From Phlyctochytrium arcticum (lineage: Eukaryota; Chytridiomycota; Chytridiomycetes; Chytridiales; Chytridiaceae): a DNA stretch of 64,000 bases. Numbering within the stretch: position 1 is the first letter of the stretch; each line of letters starts with the position of its first letter. Below are positions 11,799 to 25,400 of the stretch, piece by piece. The notes below the pieces were generated by a model. It saw only the letters and a list, made by a program, of their open reading frames with translations, made no database searches and was not told the origin of the DNA. Both the position numbers and the translations under genes were made by a program. Location: positions 744,001 through 808,000 of the forward strand of contig JAHLKI010000005.1 in assembly GCA_025602905.1 (NCBI GenBank), read 5' to 3'.

Positions 11799-13545
11799 AT
11801 AAAATGAAAAGCCTCTTGTCAAAGTGGGACGCAGAGTGGGACGTATGGAAAATTGCAAAAAAGGGATAAAGTTAGAGTATGGAAAAGAACACATTACCCT
11901 TTCGTAAGTCCTCATCGAGCCACTCCTGCTCTCTCAGCCTGCTCTCAGACCACGAATGCACTATGATACCATCCACTAGCACAGTACAGCGCTCGCTCCA
12001 CCTTCGCGCGAGCAGCGACAGTCCTTTCCTCCCATACCACAAAACAACCGATGGCAAGCATACTCATTTGAGTTGGCCCTGGTCGGCGTGCCCCAGTGTT
12101 GCCGAGCGTTAGAGTCCCTTGCGGGTGCAAGAGTCATTGGGGGGTTTACTGAGATGAGCAAGAAAAAACTGGGAAGACGGCCGGCCTTTCATTAATCGAG
12201 AGGCCCATTGCAACCTGGCTGTGGAAATGGTCGCTATTAGTTGAAAGTTGCATCAGGCCCTGTTGCGCAGTTTTATGGGTGCCTTACGCGTTGCTGCAGG
12301 GGTGGACGTCTAGGGCCCGATTCGCAACATGCCCTTTTAACCAGCTTTTCGAGATTTGTAAGCGAGAATGAATGTATCAATTCTGTTTAGATGTATCCTC
12401 CTGGTACTGCCGGCTACGATGTGTTGCCGTTGCGGTTCTGTTGCGGTTCTCAATTCCAAGTGGTTGTCGCTGGGGGAACTGGGACTGTCGAACTCATCCT
12501 CGGCCTAATGGCCAAGACGGCGTGGTCCTGACCAAAGAAATCTATTTAGTTTTGTTCGTTTGGACCTTCCTGTCTTGCCTTCTCGATTGTTGCCCTGATG
12601 TCCAGTATGTTTAGTCGCTCGGCCAAGAATCAGCGTGATAGCTCAACATCTAACTTGCCGCTTGCAAGTTCTTCACAGTCAAGTGTCATATTTTCTTGCC
12701 GATAAAACTTGCGACCGTGAACTCCTCCGAAAACTCCCAATCGAATGAACAAAAGCATCAATAAGGTGCTGATACTAAACTGCGCACGTTGTCTAGTTGT
12801 GACTTGGTGGGTATGCTAGTCCACCACATTTTATCCTCCTCTGACTTGTGAAATAGGCTCAGGTAGACCTCGCGTCAGAGGTCTATTAAAACAAGCAGCA
12901 ACCTCCTAGTACTATCAGATATCATCCTCCTGAACACCGTTCCCACACCACTTATTTGCAGACCCAATCGTTGGTTACCACCCGAAAACGATGAACTACC
13001 TCCAAATTAAGCACCTCCAAATTAAACCCGAAAACAAGTCAACAGGTCTCAGGTGGAGGAATCTATCGTTTGTGCTCCAACGAGACTGATCACATTTTTG
13101 GGACTTTCGATATGACTTTACATTCCCACGCATACACAGCATATCACCCAATCCGCCCGTTGGGGTCTGAGCTCGTTAGAGACACCAACGCTCGTGAGAC
13201 TGAATGTCTTGTAACTTATCGGAAGTCTTCCAGAAAAAGAATAGACACACCAGCGTCAGCAAGTCATCCAATCATTTATTTGGGCCCGGACTTGAAGGAA
13301 ATGATGCAAGCATCCCTTATTCTGCTCATGATGATACCACCGTTCAGTTGCATTCCAGCAGTATACTTGATAGGTCGGGAGCGTACTCTTGATTGCAAAA
13401 ATTATGCCTTGGGAGTCTATGCAGCAAGGACTGAAATGATCATCTGGCGAACGCCCCTGGGACATGCGCAGTTATTTCCGTGGAAAAATAAAAAGGACTA
13501 TGGCTGGGTGAGTGGGATGAATTATTATTGTCTGGAGTATAACGG
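11799..13545. other. Gene-poor accessory spacer
   Basis: Between the MULE and the MITE I find no convincing gene. Open frames at 12372-12614 and 13070-13549 have no recognisable domain and no supporting splice signals. A small local duplication, 'acctccaaattaa', occurs twice around 12993-13025. Confidence 0.5.
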
Positions 13546-13553
13546 ATAATGTA

Positions 13554-14013
13554 GGAAGTTGTTAAATGTACGCCCTTTTGTTGTTAAATGGACGCCCTGT
13601 TCAAAGGACGCCTTTGCCCAGCTGCGCAATTTGATCCGGTTGAGGCCTCTACCGGGGTGGGACTGTAGTTCCTGTAAAAAACGAGGGCCTGGGTACAACG
13701 CTAAGACGTGTCTAGACCAGGACGGGTTGGAGCAATCGAGCTCATGCACGTTTAGCGATGGCACATTAAGCAGCTCGTCTTCATTGGAATAGCTTCCCTT
13801 CCACAACTTTTGGTCATCCAATATTTACCAACTTTGATTCTAGTCACTAGATAGTAACAGGCCTCGGCTCGTTACTATGCCGTTTTCATCCGTTGAAGTG
13901 GTAAAGCGCTTTTCCCATAAAAGGGCGTACATTTAACCAGAATAACCAGAATAATAAATACCGTTGGGAAGGCGTCCATTTAACAACAAAAGGGCGTACA
14001 TTTAACAATTTCC
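13554..14013. mobile_element. MITE with 43-bp inverted repeats and 8-bp target duplication (hAT-like)
   Basis: Non-coding 460-bp element. Its ends, 13554-13596 and 13971-14013, are inverted repeats matching at 42 of 43 positions, and it is flanked by a perfect 8-bp direct repeat ATAATGTA (13546-13553 and 14014-14021). An 8-bp duplication fits hAT (or P) transposases. Each inverted repeat contains two related sub-blocks (GTTAAATGTACGCC and GTTAAATGGACGCC), and a third partial copy of the end motif lies inside at about 13917-13936. No transposase is encoded, so mobility would depend on one elsewhere. Confidence 0.9.
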
Positions 14014-14021
14014 ATAATGTA

Positions 14022-15137
14022 CTGTTGTATCCACCGTGGTACTTTTGACAGTAGTGTATCACTCTTGTTGGTACAGGTTCCCGCTTGTGAGGTATATAAC
14101 ACGGTTCCGGTTTCATGACAAACATCCGCTGGGCATTTCCGATGTGCTGCGCAACCTTGCAACAGATCAATTCCGTATCTGTCAAGCATTTTTGCCATTT
14201 TGACTGTAAGATAAATGGACCCGAAAAATGCAAAGGTTTAATGATACCTCACACTTTTAGAATGATGGTCCGCCATTTCCTTGTGATCCACGTCCCCCAT
14301 CCAGACACCGGGACTAAATGTAGTTTCCAAAAACCCAGAGCAGAGATTCGAGTCTCAGAGAGTTGCATTTTGCCAGGCTTTAGAAGCTATGCGAGAGTAG
14401 ACTGCTGAGAGCTTGAAATGTTAATCGCACCAATTTTGGACATCTTACTCTCAGATGAAGAAGGAGTAACCCTAACCATGCCGGGGTGGGTGAAGCATGA
14501 ATATAAACGTGCACAATGGTGGAATTGTGAACCCTTGATCATCTGAACGAGAACCCTCTTTTCCCACATGTGGACCCACCCCACTTCTCGTGCAGATAAT
14601 GGAAGGTTTGCATGGCGAAGGAACTCAGGATCTGAACTTTTTGGCGATTAATCTCTCGATTGCTCCCTGAATATGTCACGTTGCTGCTGCCCCCAAGTTG
14701 TTTTTGCAGCTCTCCACTTGACAGACTCTGAGAGGGCCTTCAAATCTATATTCGACACTTACACGATTTTGCAGTGTTTTTTCTCACGCTTTATATCCAG
14801 GATTTCCTTTTTTGCTGCACCCTTGATTCCTGTAAACTATGCAATCTTCTTTTCCAAGGCCTTCCTTTTTGTTCTAGTTCAGCTTGATTCTTTACATTTT
14901 CTTTTTGGTCTTTTCTGAGCTCCCATCACTGCCGGCCTGTTCCCTGCCTTTCAGAGAATGAGTGATAGTTTCAGCAAACATATATTGGTGCCGTATGCAG
15001 GGATATTTGTACGCATGTGCATAAGAAGCGTCAGACACCTCTTTGATTGATACCAAGGACGACAGTTATTCCTAGCAGTCTCGCCCCCAAGTCCTTCTGG
15101 AAGTGCGATGATCAAAAATGAAAAGAAGAAAAAGAAT
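14022..15137. other. Spacer with a possible fragment of a Cys-rich coding exon
   Basis: Between the MITE and tRNA-Asn. On the minus strand, 14198 down to about 14024 stays open and encodes a Cys-containing stretch (GCAAHRKCPADVCHETG) preceded by a good splice acceptor (ttatcttacag, about 14205-14216). It could be an exon cut by the MITE, but no homology is recognised. Nothing else is seen to 15137. Confidence 0.3.
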
Positions 15138-15211
15138 CGCTTCCGGCCAGGCTTGAACTGGCAACCTCCCGATTAACAGTCGGACGCGCTAGCCAATTGC
15201 GCCACGGAAGC
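15138..15211 (-). tRNA. tRNA-Asn (GTT)
   Basis: 74-nt cloverleaf on the minus strand without intron. Acceptor stem GCTTCCG/CGGAAGC, D-arm with the usual A-box TGGCGCAATTGG, anticodon loop CTGTTAA giving GTT for Asn, and T-arm GCCAGTTCAAGCCTGGC. Transcription runs into a T-rich stretch (TTTTTC then TTTTC, plus-strand 15117-15135), a normal RNA polymerase III stop. It is a useful contrast to the split tRNA-like elements further right. Confidence 0.95.
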
Positions 15212-16199
15212 TGTTTTCTCGATGAAAACCGAGCTGGAATTGCTGGTTATAACGAGTAGACCAGGTACGATCAGGAGCAATCTTCGTAATAATCGCCACA
15301 GCTTCTGGAACAACTACAAACGTTTAATTTTGATGCATGAATATGGTAGAAACGTATCCCAGCATGAAGTTGGGTACTCCCCTCATAGAACGCAGATAGA
15401 AACTTACTAAAAAGTGATGGCGCTGAGCGGCGGTGTTTGGCGGATCGCAGGGCGGATCGGTGGGTAATTCGGGAGAACGCGAAAACCGGAGGGGGTTTCA
15501 CCCTATGGACTGGTAGCGCACATTGCTTGTACAGGTCCCACAAGGGGTGTTTGCCTTGTGTTGCTTTTGGGTCTTTAATTTACGCGGCCTTGTTGTTCTG
15601 GGCAAATGTCTTTCGGGTCAGGTCTGGCTGTCAGGTCGAGCGAAAAGAGAAGAGTTGCCCAAAGTTCCCGCCCAAGGATACTCGTGATGTGGTGTACTCG
15701 TGTACGAAGTGGAGAGTGTAGAATGGGTGTTATCGTTGATAGTGGCTCATCCGGACAGCCGGGAACTTTGCAATTCCACCTTTATTCCAGTCGCAGAAGC
15801 GTGACTTGGTGTGTCTACTACGAGTCCGTCTTACCTCGAGTGTGGGGTAGATCCTCCTACTCAAGGCTCTTGCTTGGGCTATGCATGCACTATAGATGAA
15901 CCATGTCCCCAAGTGGGGAAAGTAGGGAAAGTACGGAAGTACCGAGCTGACTGACAGGTCTGAGGGAACACCAGAACGACTCAGAATCGATACATGACAG
16001 TGAAGCCTTGGATCGTTCTTGCGAGGGGCCCTGGAGGCAAAGAATTTGGCAGTTTAGCCAGGCCCTGCCCAAGCACCATGGCACAGTCACAATAATAGAG
16101 GCACAGCCATGTTACTGCCCTCCGGCACGGCCTGAACAGCATCGATCATCCCCCGTAGTACCTGTCCCGCATAAAGACCCTCCTGCCCCTCGGCCATTC
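15212..16199. other. Spacer between tRNA-Asn and the FAS promoter
   Basis: No gene recognised. Short open frames here have no domain signature. Confidence 0.5.
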
Positions 16200-16488
16200 C
16201 CTCTCTTGTTCTTCTTTTTTTTTCCCAGCCGCCGCCTGCTTCTCTCTCAGGCCGGATAGCAGTGAAAGGAATCTCTAGAACTCGACCCGACGACCACCAA
16301 CACGCAACGACAACCCGACTCTCTCTCTCTCGGTCGCTTTGTCTCTGTCTTGTGTGTGTTTGTCATCGTAAAAACACTCTTGAAACTGGTATGTATCCCC
16401 GGACTTTTGACAGGAGCCCATCTCTAAACCCTCTCTCTTTCTCCCCCCGACAGATCATCGAAATCCCACCGAAATAAACAAACGAATC
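16200..16488 (+). promoter_or_regulatory. Probable FAS promoter and 5' leader with intron
   Basis: A strongly pyrimidine-rich stretch (TTTTTTTT and repeated CTCTCT, 16200-16350) precedes the synthase ATG, typical of highly expressed fungal genes. A likely intron in the untranslated leader runs 16389-16453 (GTATGT...CAG, 65 nt). The ATG at 16489 follows AACGAATC. Inferred from composition and splice signals only. Confidence 0.5.
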
Positions 16489-19400
16489 ATGGCGGAATCC
16501 TACCGAACCCACCAACACGAGCAGATCCGCCGTCTGGCCATCAAGCAGAACGGAATCCAAATCACGCTCCCCGTTCCCTTGTCTCTCTGGCCCGTCGCAG
16601 AAGCCTTCAAGGAATCTTATGCCTCGCTCGTGCCCGCTACTCTCTCCGAGACATTGATTGTTCCCGCTGCTGCGCACGACGACGACGACGAATTTGCTGA
16701 TGACGCTCAAAAGTCGGCCGAGGTTACCGCCGCCGCCGCCATCAATGCCCAAAAGATTCAGCTCTTGGCCAGCTTTCTCGACTTTTCGCTGCGCCGCGCT
16801 ACGTCCAACTCTACCAACAATGCCAATGCCGCCGCTACTCCCGGGGGAACTGGTGATTTGCTCGCTTTTGTCGCAGTCATCTTTTCCCAGTTGCAGCGAA
16901 AACTAAAGTCCAATGACATTCACGCTGCAACCCGCGACATTACTCCCGTTGACGCCCGGACCGCCGTCCTGCGCTCTTACTACCTGGCTGTGGTCGCTCT
17001 CAAGCGTCACAACATTTACGACGAGGCCATGGCTCAATCCACCACTAGCATCAACAACAACAACAACAACACATCATCATCCATCACATCAAACACTAGC
17101 ATTGGCAAGGAGTCTGCCCTCTTTTCCGCAGCTCAGGCCGGTCGCGCCACCATCATGGCTGTCTTTGGCGGTCAGGGCAACGTCGAAGAGTACTTTGACG
17201 AACTGGTTTCCCTTTTTACCACCTACGAGGCTTTTGCCCGCCCCTTTTTGGCTCAGGCCGCTCTCACCCTTGCCCAGCACTCTTCCTCGTCCGAGGCTCA
17301 GGCTCAGTACTCGACCAAGATTGATGTCATGGGGTGGCTTCAAAACCCCGAATCTCGACCCAGCACCGAAAACTTGTTGGCGACTCATCTCAGTTTGCCG
17401 CTCATCGGATTGACCCAATTGGCCAACTACTTCATTACCTTTAAGCTGCTCAACAAAACTCCTGGAGAATTCCGCAGTATCTTAGCTGGTATGTATCTCT
17501 TTTTCTCTATACTTTGAGGTCAGATGACTTACCCTCATCCAACAGGAACCACCGGTCACTCTCAGGGAATTGTGTCTTCGGTGGTCATTTCAGCTTCCGA
17601 GACGGAAAAGGAGTTTTTGGAAAACACCCAAAAGGCGCTTACTTTGTTGTACTGGCTCGGTCTCCGTTCGCAGAGCGCTTGTCCCGCCACCACTCTCAAC
17701 CCCAACATTTTGCAAGACTCGCTCGCTAACAGCGAAGGAGTTCCCACGCCCATGTTGGCCGTCAACGGTCTTCGCTACTCAGAGGTCCAGCAACACGCCG
17801 AAACCACAAACTCGTTCTTGCCCGCCGACCGACGCGTTCATCTCTCTCTCGTGAACGGTCCGCGCTCAACCATCTTTACCGGCCCACCTCAATCACTCTA
17901 CGGTCTCAACGTATCTCTCCGCAAGTTGAAGGCCCAGACTGGTCAGGACCAAAGTCGCATTCCCCACTCGCAACGTAAAGTGCGCTTTTCCTCGCGTTTC
18001 TTGCCTGTGGCCGTTCCTTTCCACTCCGAGTACTTGAAGGATGTCCCCAGCATTCTCGAGGCCGATATCAAGGCTCACAACCTGCAATTCGAGGCCAAGA
18101 AGCTTGCTGTCCCTGTCTACCACACTCACACCGGCGAGGATCTCCGCCAGTCTGACAATGTGACCTCTTCCCTTGTTCACCAAATTTGCTTGCAGCCCGT
18201 CTACTGGGAAAAGGCGACTCACAAGAGTACCCATGTTTTGGACTTTGGTCCCGGTGGTGCCTCTGGTGTCGGATCTTTGACCCACCGCAACAAGGAAGGA
18301 ACTGGTGTTCAGGTCATTTTGGCCGGAACCCTAGAGAATGTCCCCGCTGAACTCTTGGATCGGTCCTACATTTTCGACCGTGATGTCCACTCGGTTCGCT
18401 TTGCTCCCAACTGGGCCGAAAAGTTCCGCCCCAAGCTGATTCGCATTGCCAGCACCGGAGAGATTCACGTCGACACGCCATTCAGTCGTCTCTTGGGCAA
18501 AGCTCCGCTAATGGTGGCCGGTATGACGCCTTGCACGGCCAGTGAGCAGTTTGTCAGTGCCGTTACCAATGCTGGATTCCACGTCGAGTTGGCTGGTGGA
18601 GGTCAGCACACTGAACAGTACCTCCGTGATCGCGTCAAGAAAATCATGGACCGTATTGCACCCGGTGAAGGCATTACTCTCAACATTTTGTTTCTGAACC
18701 CGCGTCTGTGGGGAATTCAGTACCCTGCCGTCCAAGCCATGCGTCGTGAGGGTATCCCCATGGAAGGTGTCTGTATCGCCGCCGGTGTGCCTTCCATGGA
18801 TGTCGCCGATGAAGTCATTAAGAACTTGCGCGCCGCCGGATTACGCCATGTCGCCTTCAAGCCTGGCAGTGTCGAGACGATTCGTCGCGTCATTACGATT
18901 GCCCGCAACAACCCCGACATGCCCATTATCCTGCAATGGACCGGTGGTCGAGGCGGTGGTCACCACTCTTTTGAAGATTTCCACCAGCCCATGCTCGAGA
19001 CTTATGGTGCCATTCGCCGTGTCGAGAACTTGATTTTGGTCGTCGGTTCTGGATTCGGTGATGACCTCGGTACTCTGCCCTACTTGACTGGTGAATGGTC
19101 CACCCAGTTTGATCACCCCCCCATGCCCTTTGACGGTCTCTTGTTTGGATCGCGTGTCATGGTCGCCAAAGAATGTCTGACCTCCCCTGCTGTCAAGGAA
19201 CTGATTGTCCGTGCCCCCGGAATCACCGACGAATCGCTGTGGGAGCGAACGTACAAGGGCGAAATTGGCGGTATCCTGACCGTCAAATCCGAATTGGGCG
19301 AACCTATCCACAAGATTGCCAACCGTGGAGTCCACTTTTGGCGTGAAGTCGATGACTCGTTCCTCTCTCTTCCTCGTGAAAAGCGTCTTCCAGCCCTTTT

Positions 19401-22400
19401 GAAGAAGAAGGATTACATTATCGAGCGCCTCAACGCTGATTTCCAGAAACCATGGTTTGGTCAAAAGACGGATGGCAAACCCTGCGACTTGAACGATATG
19501 ACGTACACTGAAGTCCTGCGTCGTATGCTCGAGTTGATGTACATGAAGCACATGTCTGCCTGGATTGATGTGACGTACCGAGAGACATTTGGCGATTTCG
19601 TGCGTCGGGTTGAAGAGCGATTTGTGCAGTCCGAGACATTGTCGCTCTTGCAAAACTTTGATACCTTGATTGAAAATCCGGAATCGTTCTTGGACGCCTT
19701 TTTGGAGACGTACCCCCTGGCCGACGAACAGACTTTGACTCAGGAGGATGTGTTCTACTTTTTGACCATTTCTTCCATCCCCTGGCGCAAACCTGTTCCC
19801 TTCATCCCTGTCATTGATGAAAAGTTTGAGTTCTGGTTCAAGAAGGATTCTTTGTGGCAGAGTGAGAACGTCGAGGCGATTGTTGGCCAGGATGCTGGGC
19901 GTGTCGCTATTCTTCAGGGTCCTGTTGCGGTTCGTCATTGTACCCGCGTTGACCAACCCGTCAAGGAGATCCTGGGCGATATTTACTCGGGTCATATTGC
20001 TGCCCTCAAGAAACTGTACTATGGAGATTCGGATGTGGCTATCCCTGTCGTCGAGTACCTTGGTGCCCGCCATGTGCAGTTGGTGGATAACCAGTTGTCG
20101 GGGTCGACTGTGACAGAGTTGCAGGAAGGCACGCGCATGTTTGAGTTGTCGCGTGAGTCGGCCTTGTTGCCGGCTACCGAGGCGTGGATGCAACATATTG
20201 CCGGACCAGAACACACGTGGTTGCGTGCTCTCTTGACTTCATCGGCCATTGTTCAAGGCAAGCATTTGGTGCCCAACCCTCTTGCCAAGATACTGCGACC
20301 CCGTCCCGCCCAAACGATCTTCATCAAGTATGATGCGCGACGACAACCCCAAGTCTTGACTGTCCACGACCGTGATGAAGACCGTATCACGCCTGACCGC
20401 CACCCTGCCGTCGTTATTTCTTCAGAGGGAGACAAGATCAAGGTGTCATTGTTCCAGAAGCGCGAAAAGGAGTATGTCCCACTCGAGTTTTTGTTCACGT
20501 ACGTCCCATGGCAAGGTCACAACCCCATCCACGAAATCATGGACGGGCGAAACCAGCGCATCAAGGACTTCTACGGTGCATTGTGGTACGTAGATGCATC
20601 CCAGAGTCAGACCATTACCCCGCAAGACACTTTCCGGTCGTCGTTCACCGTGTCCTCGGACCGGGTGCGTGATTTCACCACGACTGTGGGCAATGCGGCT
20701 GAATTGTATGCTCCTGCGCCGGCTACCTCCAGTAACCCCGCTCAAGGTGCTGCGCCCATGGATTTCGCCATTGTTGCTGCGTGGAAATCGCTGGTGACTG
20801 CTATTTTGCCCAAAGAGATTGACGGCGATTTGCTCAAATTGGTGCACTTGTCGAACCAGTTCCGCATGCTGGATGCCAACCAGATGTTGCATGTTGGGGA
20901 CAAGGTTGATACGGAAGCCGTTGTTGAGTCAGTTGTCATCAACGAGTCGGGGAAGGCCGTTGAAGTCAAGGCTACCGTCAGTCTGCAGGGCCGGCCGTTA
21001 GTTGAGGTTGTTTCGACATTCTTGTACCGCGGAACATTTACCGATTACGAAAACACCTTTTTGAGGACGACGGAGCAGCCGGTTCAAGTGGTCTTGTCTT
21101 CCCGCAAGGATATTGAAGTCTTGCAGAGCAAGTCGTGGTTGAAATGGGATGATGTTGCCAGCAAAGAAAAGTTGGCTCCAGGTGCTGTTTTGATTTTCCG
21201 ATTGGAAACGTATGCCCAGAACCGGGATGCCAAGGTATTGGCCAAGGTTCGCACCACTGGATCCATTTCACTGAAGACTACGCGGGAGACGATCACGGTT
21301 GGCCGGGTTGAACATGAGGCGACCAATGTGCATGGCAACATTGTGTTGGAGTACTTGAACCGTCATGGTGCGTCCATTGAGCAACCAGTCTACTTTAAGA
21401 CGGGCGGGTACTCGGTCCTGCCGGATCCCAAGGTGTTCCCTGCCACCGTCACAGTTCCCACGACCAACAACGCCTACGCGATTGCATCTGGCGATTTGAA
21501 CCCGATCCACACCAACCCCTACTTTGCCGACCTGGCCAACCTGCCTGGAACGATTACGCACGGCATGTGGACATCGGCCTCTACCCGTAAATTTGTGGAA
21601 ATCTTTGCGGCCAATAACCATCCTGAGCGGGTCAAGGAATACCATGTTGCATTCTTGGATATGGTTTTACCCGGTGATCAGCTCGAGACCAAGTTGTACC
21701 ATGTTGGCATGTCCAACGGCAAGAAACTCATCAAGGTCGTGACCCAGAACTCCAAGGGTGTCAAGATCCTGGAGGGTAGTGCTGAAGTCGAACAACCCGC
21801 CACCACCTATGTGTTTACCGGTCAGGGATCCCAGGAAGTTGGTATGGGTATGGACCTTTACGAGGCTTCTCCGATTGCCAAGGAAATATGGGACCGGGCT
21901 GATACCCACATGCTCCAAACGTACGGTGTCTCCATCTTGAACATTGTGCGAACCAACCCCAAGGACATTACCGTTCACTTTGGTGGCAAGAAGGGTGCGG
22001 CCATCCGCAAGAATTACCAGAGCATGACATACGATATCATCGAGAATGGGAAATTGAAATCGTTGCCCCTCTTTGCGGCCATCAAGGACAATACCCTCAG
22101 TTATACGTTTTCGCACCCCAATGGGTTATTGAGTGCTACTCAGTTTACGCAGCCGGCATTGACGCTGATGGAAATTGGATCGTTCCAGGATATGCGGGCC
22201 AATGGACTCGTGCAGCAGGATTGTCCATTTGCGGGACATTCTTTGGGTGAATATGCTGGACTCGCTTCTGTCGGTGAAGTACTCTCCGTCGAGGCTTTGG
22301 TGGATGTCGTGTTTTACCGTGGTATGACAATGCAAGTTGCGGTTCAGCGAGATGCTGAAGGCCGTTCTGATTACGGCATGTGTGCTGTCAACCCCATTCG

Positions 22401-25400
22401 AGTCGGACCCACGTTTAGCGAGCAGGCCCTTAAGTTTGTGGTTGAAGGGATTGCGGGCCACTCTCAAGCTCTCCTGGAAATTGTCAATTACAACGTGGAA
22501 AACTTCCAGTATGTCGTTGCCGGCGAATTGATCAACCTCGAAACCCTCCGAGTCGTTCTGAACAAGATTAAGGGGCTCAATGTCAATTTCAAGGAACTGG
22601 CCAAGACAAAATCGATGGATGAGATTGAGGCTGTTTTGACCGAGTTGGTGCAGGACGGTTACGCTTCTGCTAATAAGAAGCGCGGGGATGGCAAATATGT
22701 TACCCAGGAACGTGGAGTTGCTACGATTCCATTGGCGGGTATTGATGTTCCTTTCCACTCGAGCTTTTTGTTGAATGGTGTCGTTCCCTTCCGTGAGATT
22801 CTGCGGAAAAAGCTGGAGGCGAAATTCATCAATGTCAGCTTGTTGGTTGGCAAGTATATCCCCAATTTGACGGCCCAGCCTTTCCGTCTCGACAAGGATT
22901 ACTTCCAAGATGTGTATGCTTCCACCAAATCGGCTTTACTCAAGCAAGTACTTGCGGACTGGGACGAATCGCGGAACCAGACGCCTGAAGCTCAACAACA
23001 GTTGGGATACCTCCTCCTGATTGAATTGCTTGCTCACCAGTTTGCGAGCCCCGTGCGATGGATTGAGACCCAGGACAGGCTGTTCAGGGATGTGCAGGTT
23101 GAGCGCATGATTGAGGTTGGACCGTCCCCGGTACTGTGTGGCATGGCTGCACGCACGCTCAAGATCAAGTATGAGGCGTATGATGATGCTGTTACGCATC
23201 GTCGGGAGCAGTTGTGTACTACCAAGGACAAGAAGGAGATTTACTATGATCTGCAGGATGAGGTTGTCGAAGAGGCTGAGGAGTCTGCTGCTGCGCCGGT
23301 TGCGGTTGCGGCTGCTCCGGTTGCGGCGGCTGCTGCCAGTGCCCCTCGAGCTGGTCCCGCTGCGGCTGTCACGGATGAGAATGTGTCGGCCAAGGAAGTG
23401 CTCCTGGTTCTCATTTGCCAGAAATTGAAGAAGTCATTGGCGGATGTTCCTCTCAGCAAATCCATCAAGGACCTCGTGGGTGGAAAATCGACTCTGCAAA
23501 ACGAGATTTTGGGTGATTTGGCGGCCGAGTTTGGCAATGTGCTTGCTGACAAGGCTGAAGAGTTGCCGTTGTCTGAGGTCGCTGCTGCACTCCAGGACGC
23601 ACATTCGGGTGCGCTGGGCAAGACAAGTACCGGTCTGACCAACAAGTTGGTGGGATCCAAGATGCCTGGTGGATTCGGCATGGGACAAGTCAAGGCTTAT
23701 TTGACGTCAGCTCATGGGTTGGGACCCAAACGGAGTCAGGCGGTTCTTTTGCATGGTCTGTTGACGGAGCCTGCGGCGCGTATGGCCGGTGAGGCGGATG
23801 CCAAGGCATGGTTGGACGCTACGGCCAAGTCGTATGCAGACAAGGTTGGAATCACGCTCGGTGGAGGAGCTGGTGATGCGGGTGGTGCGGGTGGTGCGGC
23901 CGGTGGAAGTGCCGTTGCCATCAACAGTGAAGAGTTTGATAAGCACAAGTTGACTTTGGATCTGTTTGTGCGTCAGCAGTTGGAGGCTGCAGCCAAGTAC
24001 TTGGATGTTAACCTACTTTCCGAGGCTCGTGTCGCTGCGACCGAACGGGATGCCCGCAACGCTCTCCAGGGTGAAGTCGACAACTGGGTCGCGGAACACG
24101 GTGATGTGTACGGTGAAGGTGTCAAGCCTGCCTTTGACCGATTGAAGGCTCGCTCGTTTGATTCGTACTGGAACTGGTCCCGTCAAGATGCCTTGCAATT
24201 GTACTATGACATGATTTTCGGCCGGATTTCGACTGTTGACCGTGAACTCATGAACCAGTGTGTCCACCTCATGAACCGTGCCGAGGACGCCGAGTCTTTG
24301 ATTCAGTTTATGGAATACTACATCGAAAACTCTCCCGAAGCCAAGGGTGAGAATTTCGTCAAGGCCAAGTCCCTCTCCAAGATTCTGTTGGACAACTGTC
24401 GGGAAGCCCTCAACCACGATCCCGTCTACAAGAACTTGGCGTACCGCCCCACTCGCCCCAAGACTCACATCAAGGACAACGGCGAGCTGGTCTACGTGGA
24501 GGAACGCCGCAAGGCAAGCAACATGAAGGATTACGTTGAGGAAATGCGGGCTGGATCCAAGCTGACGCAAATTCCGGACACGGATGTGTTGGTCAACAAG
24601 TTCCAGGAGTTGGCGATTTTGCTCAAGAATGCCAAGGAGGTTGATGCGTCCACCAAGACTCAAGTCGATGCCCTGTTTGGTGAGATCCAAAAGAACTTGC
24701 CGGCGTCAGCGTCCACCTTCAAGGGCGGAAACTTGCCTTTTGTGTTTTTGAAGCGTCGGTCGCCTCTCGACCCTTCGCAATGGGAACCTGATGCGGAAAT
24801 GAGCGATTTGTACCTGAATGCCTTGACCAACATGGCCAACGAGGGTATTTCGTTCAAGGGCCGCCATGCGTTGATTACCGGATGTGGACAGGGATCCATT
24901 GGTTGTGAAGTGCTCAAGGCGTTGTTGTCGGGTGGAGCCAAGGTCATTGTCACCACGTCGCGATTCAGCAAGGCCGTCACCGAGTTCTACCGAACCATTT
25001 ACGAGCGTCATGGGTCCAAGGGATCCAAGTTGGTCGTTGTGCCGTTTAACGGAGCTTCGCTGCAGGATACGCGTGCTTTGGTTGATTACATTTACGATAC
25101 CAAGGGTGGACTCGGCTGGGATTTGGACTTTGTTATTCCGTTTGCTGCTATCCCCGTCAATGGAAAAGAACTCGACAACTTGGACTCGTTGGCGGAGCTT
25201 GCGCACCGTGTTATGTTGACCAATGTGTTGCGGTTGATGGGTTGTGTCAAGACCAAGAAGCAGGCCATGAAGTATGATACCCGTCCCGCTGCAGTTGTGT
25301 TGCCCTTGTCGCCCAACCACGGAACCTTTGGCAGTGATGGATTATACGGAGAGGCCAAGCTTGCTCTGGAGACATTGTTGAACCGTTTCCATGCCGAGAG

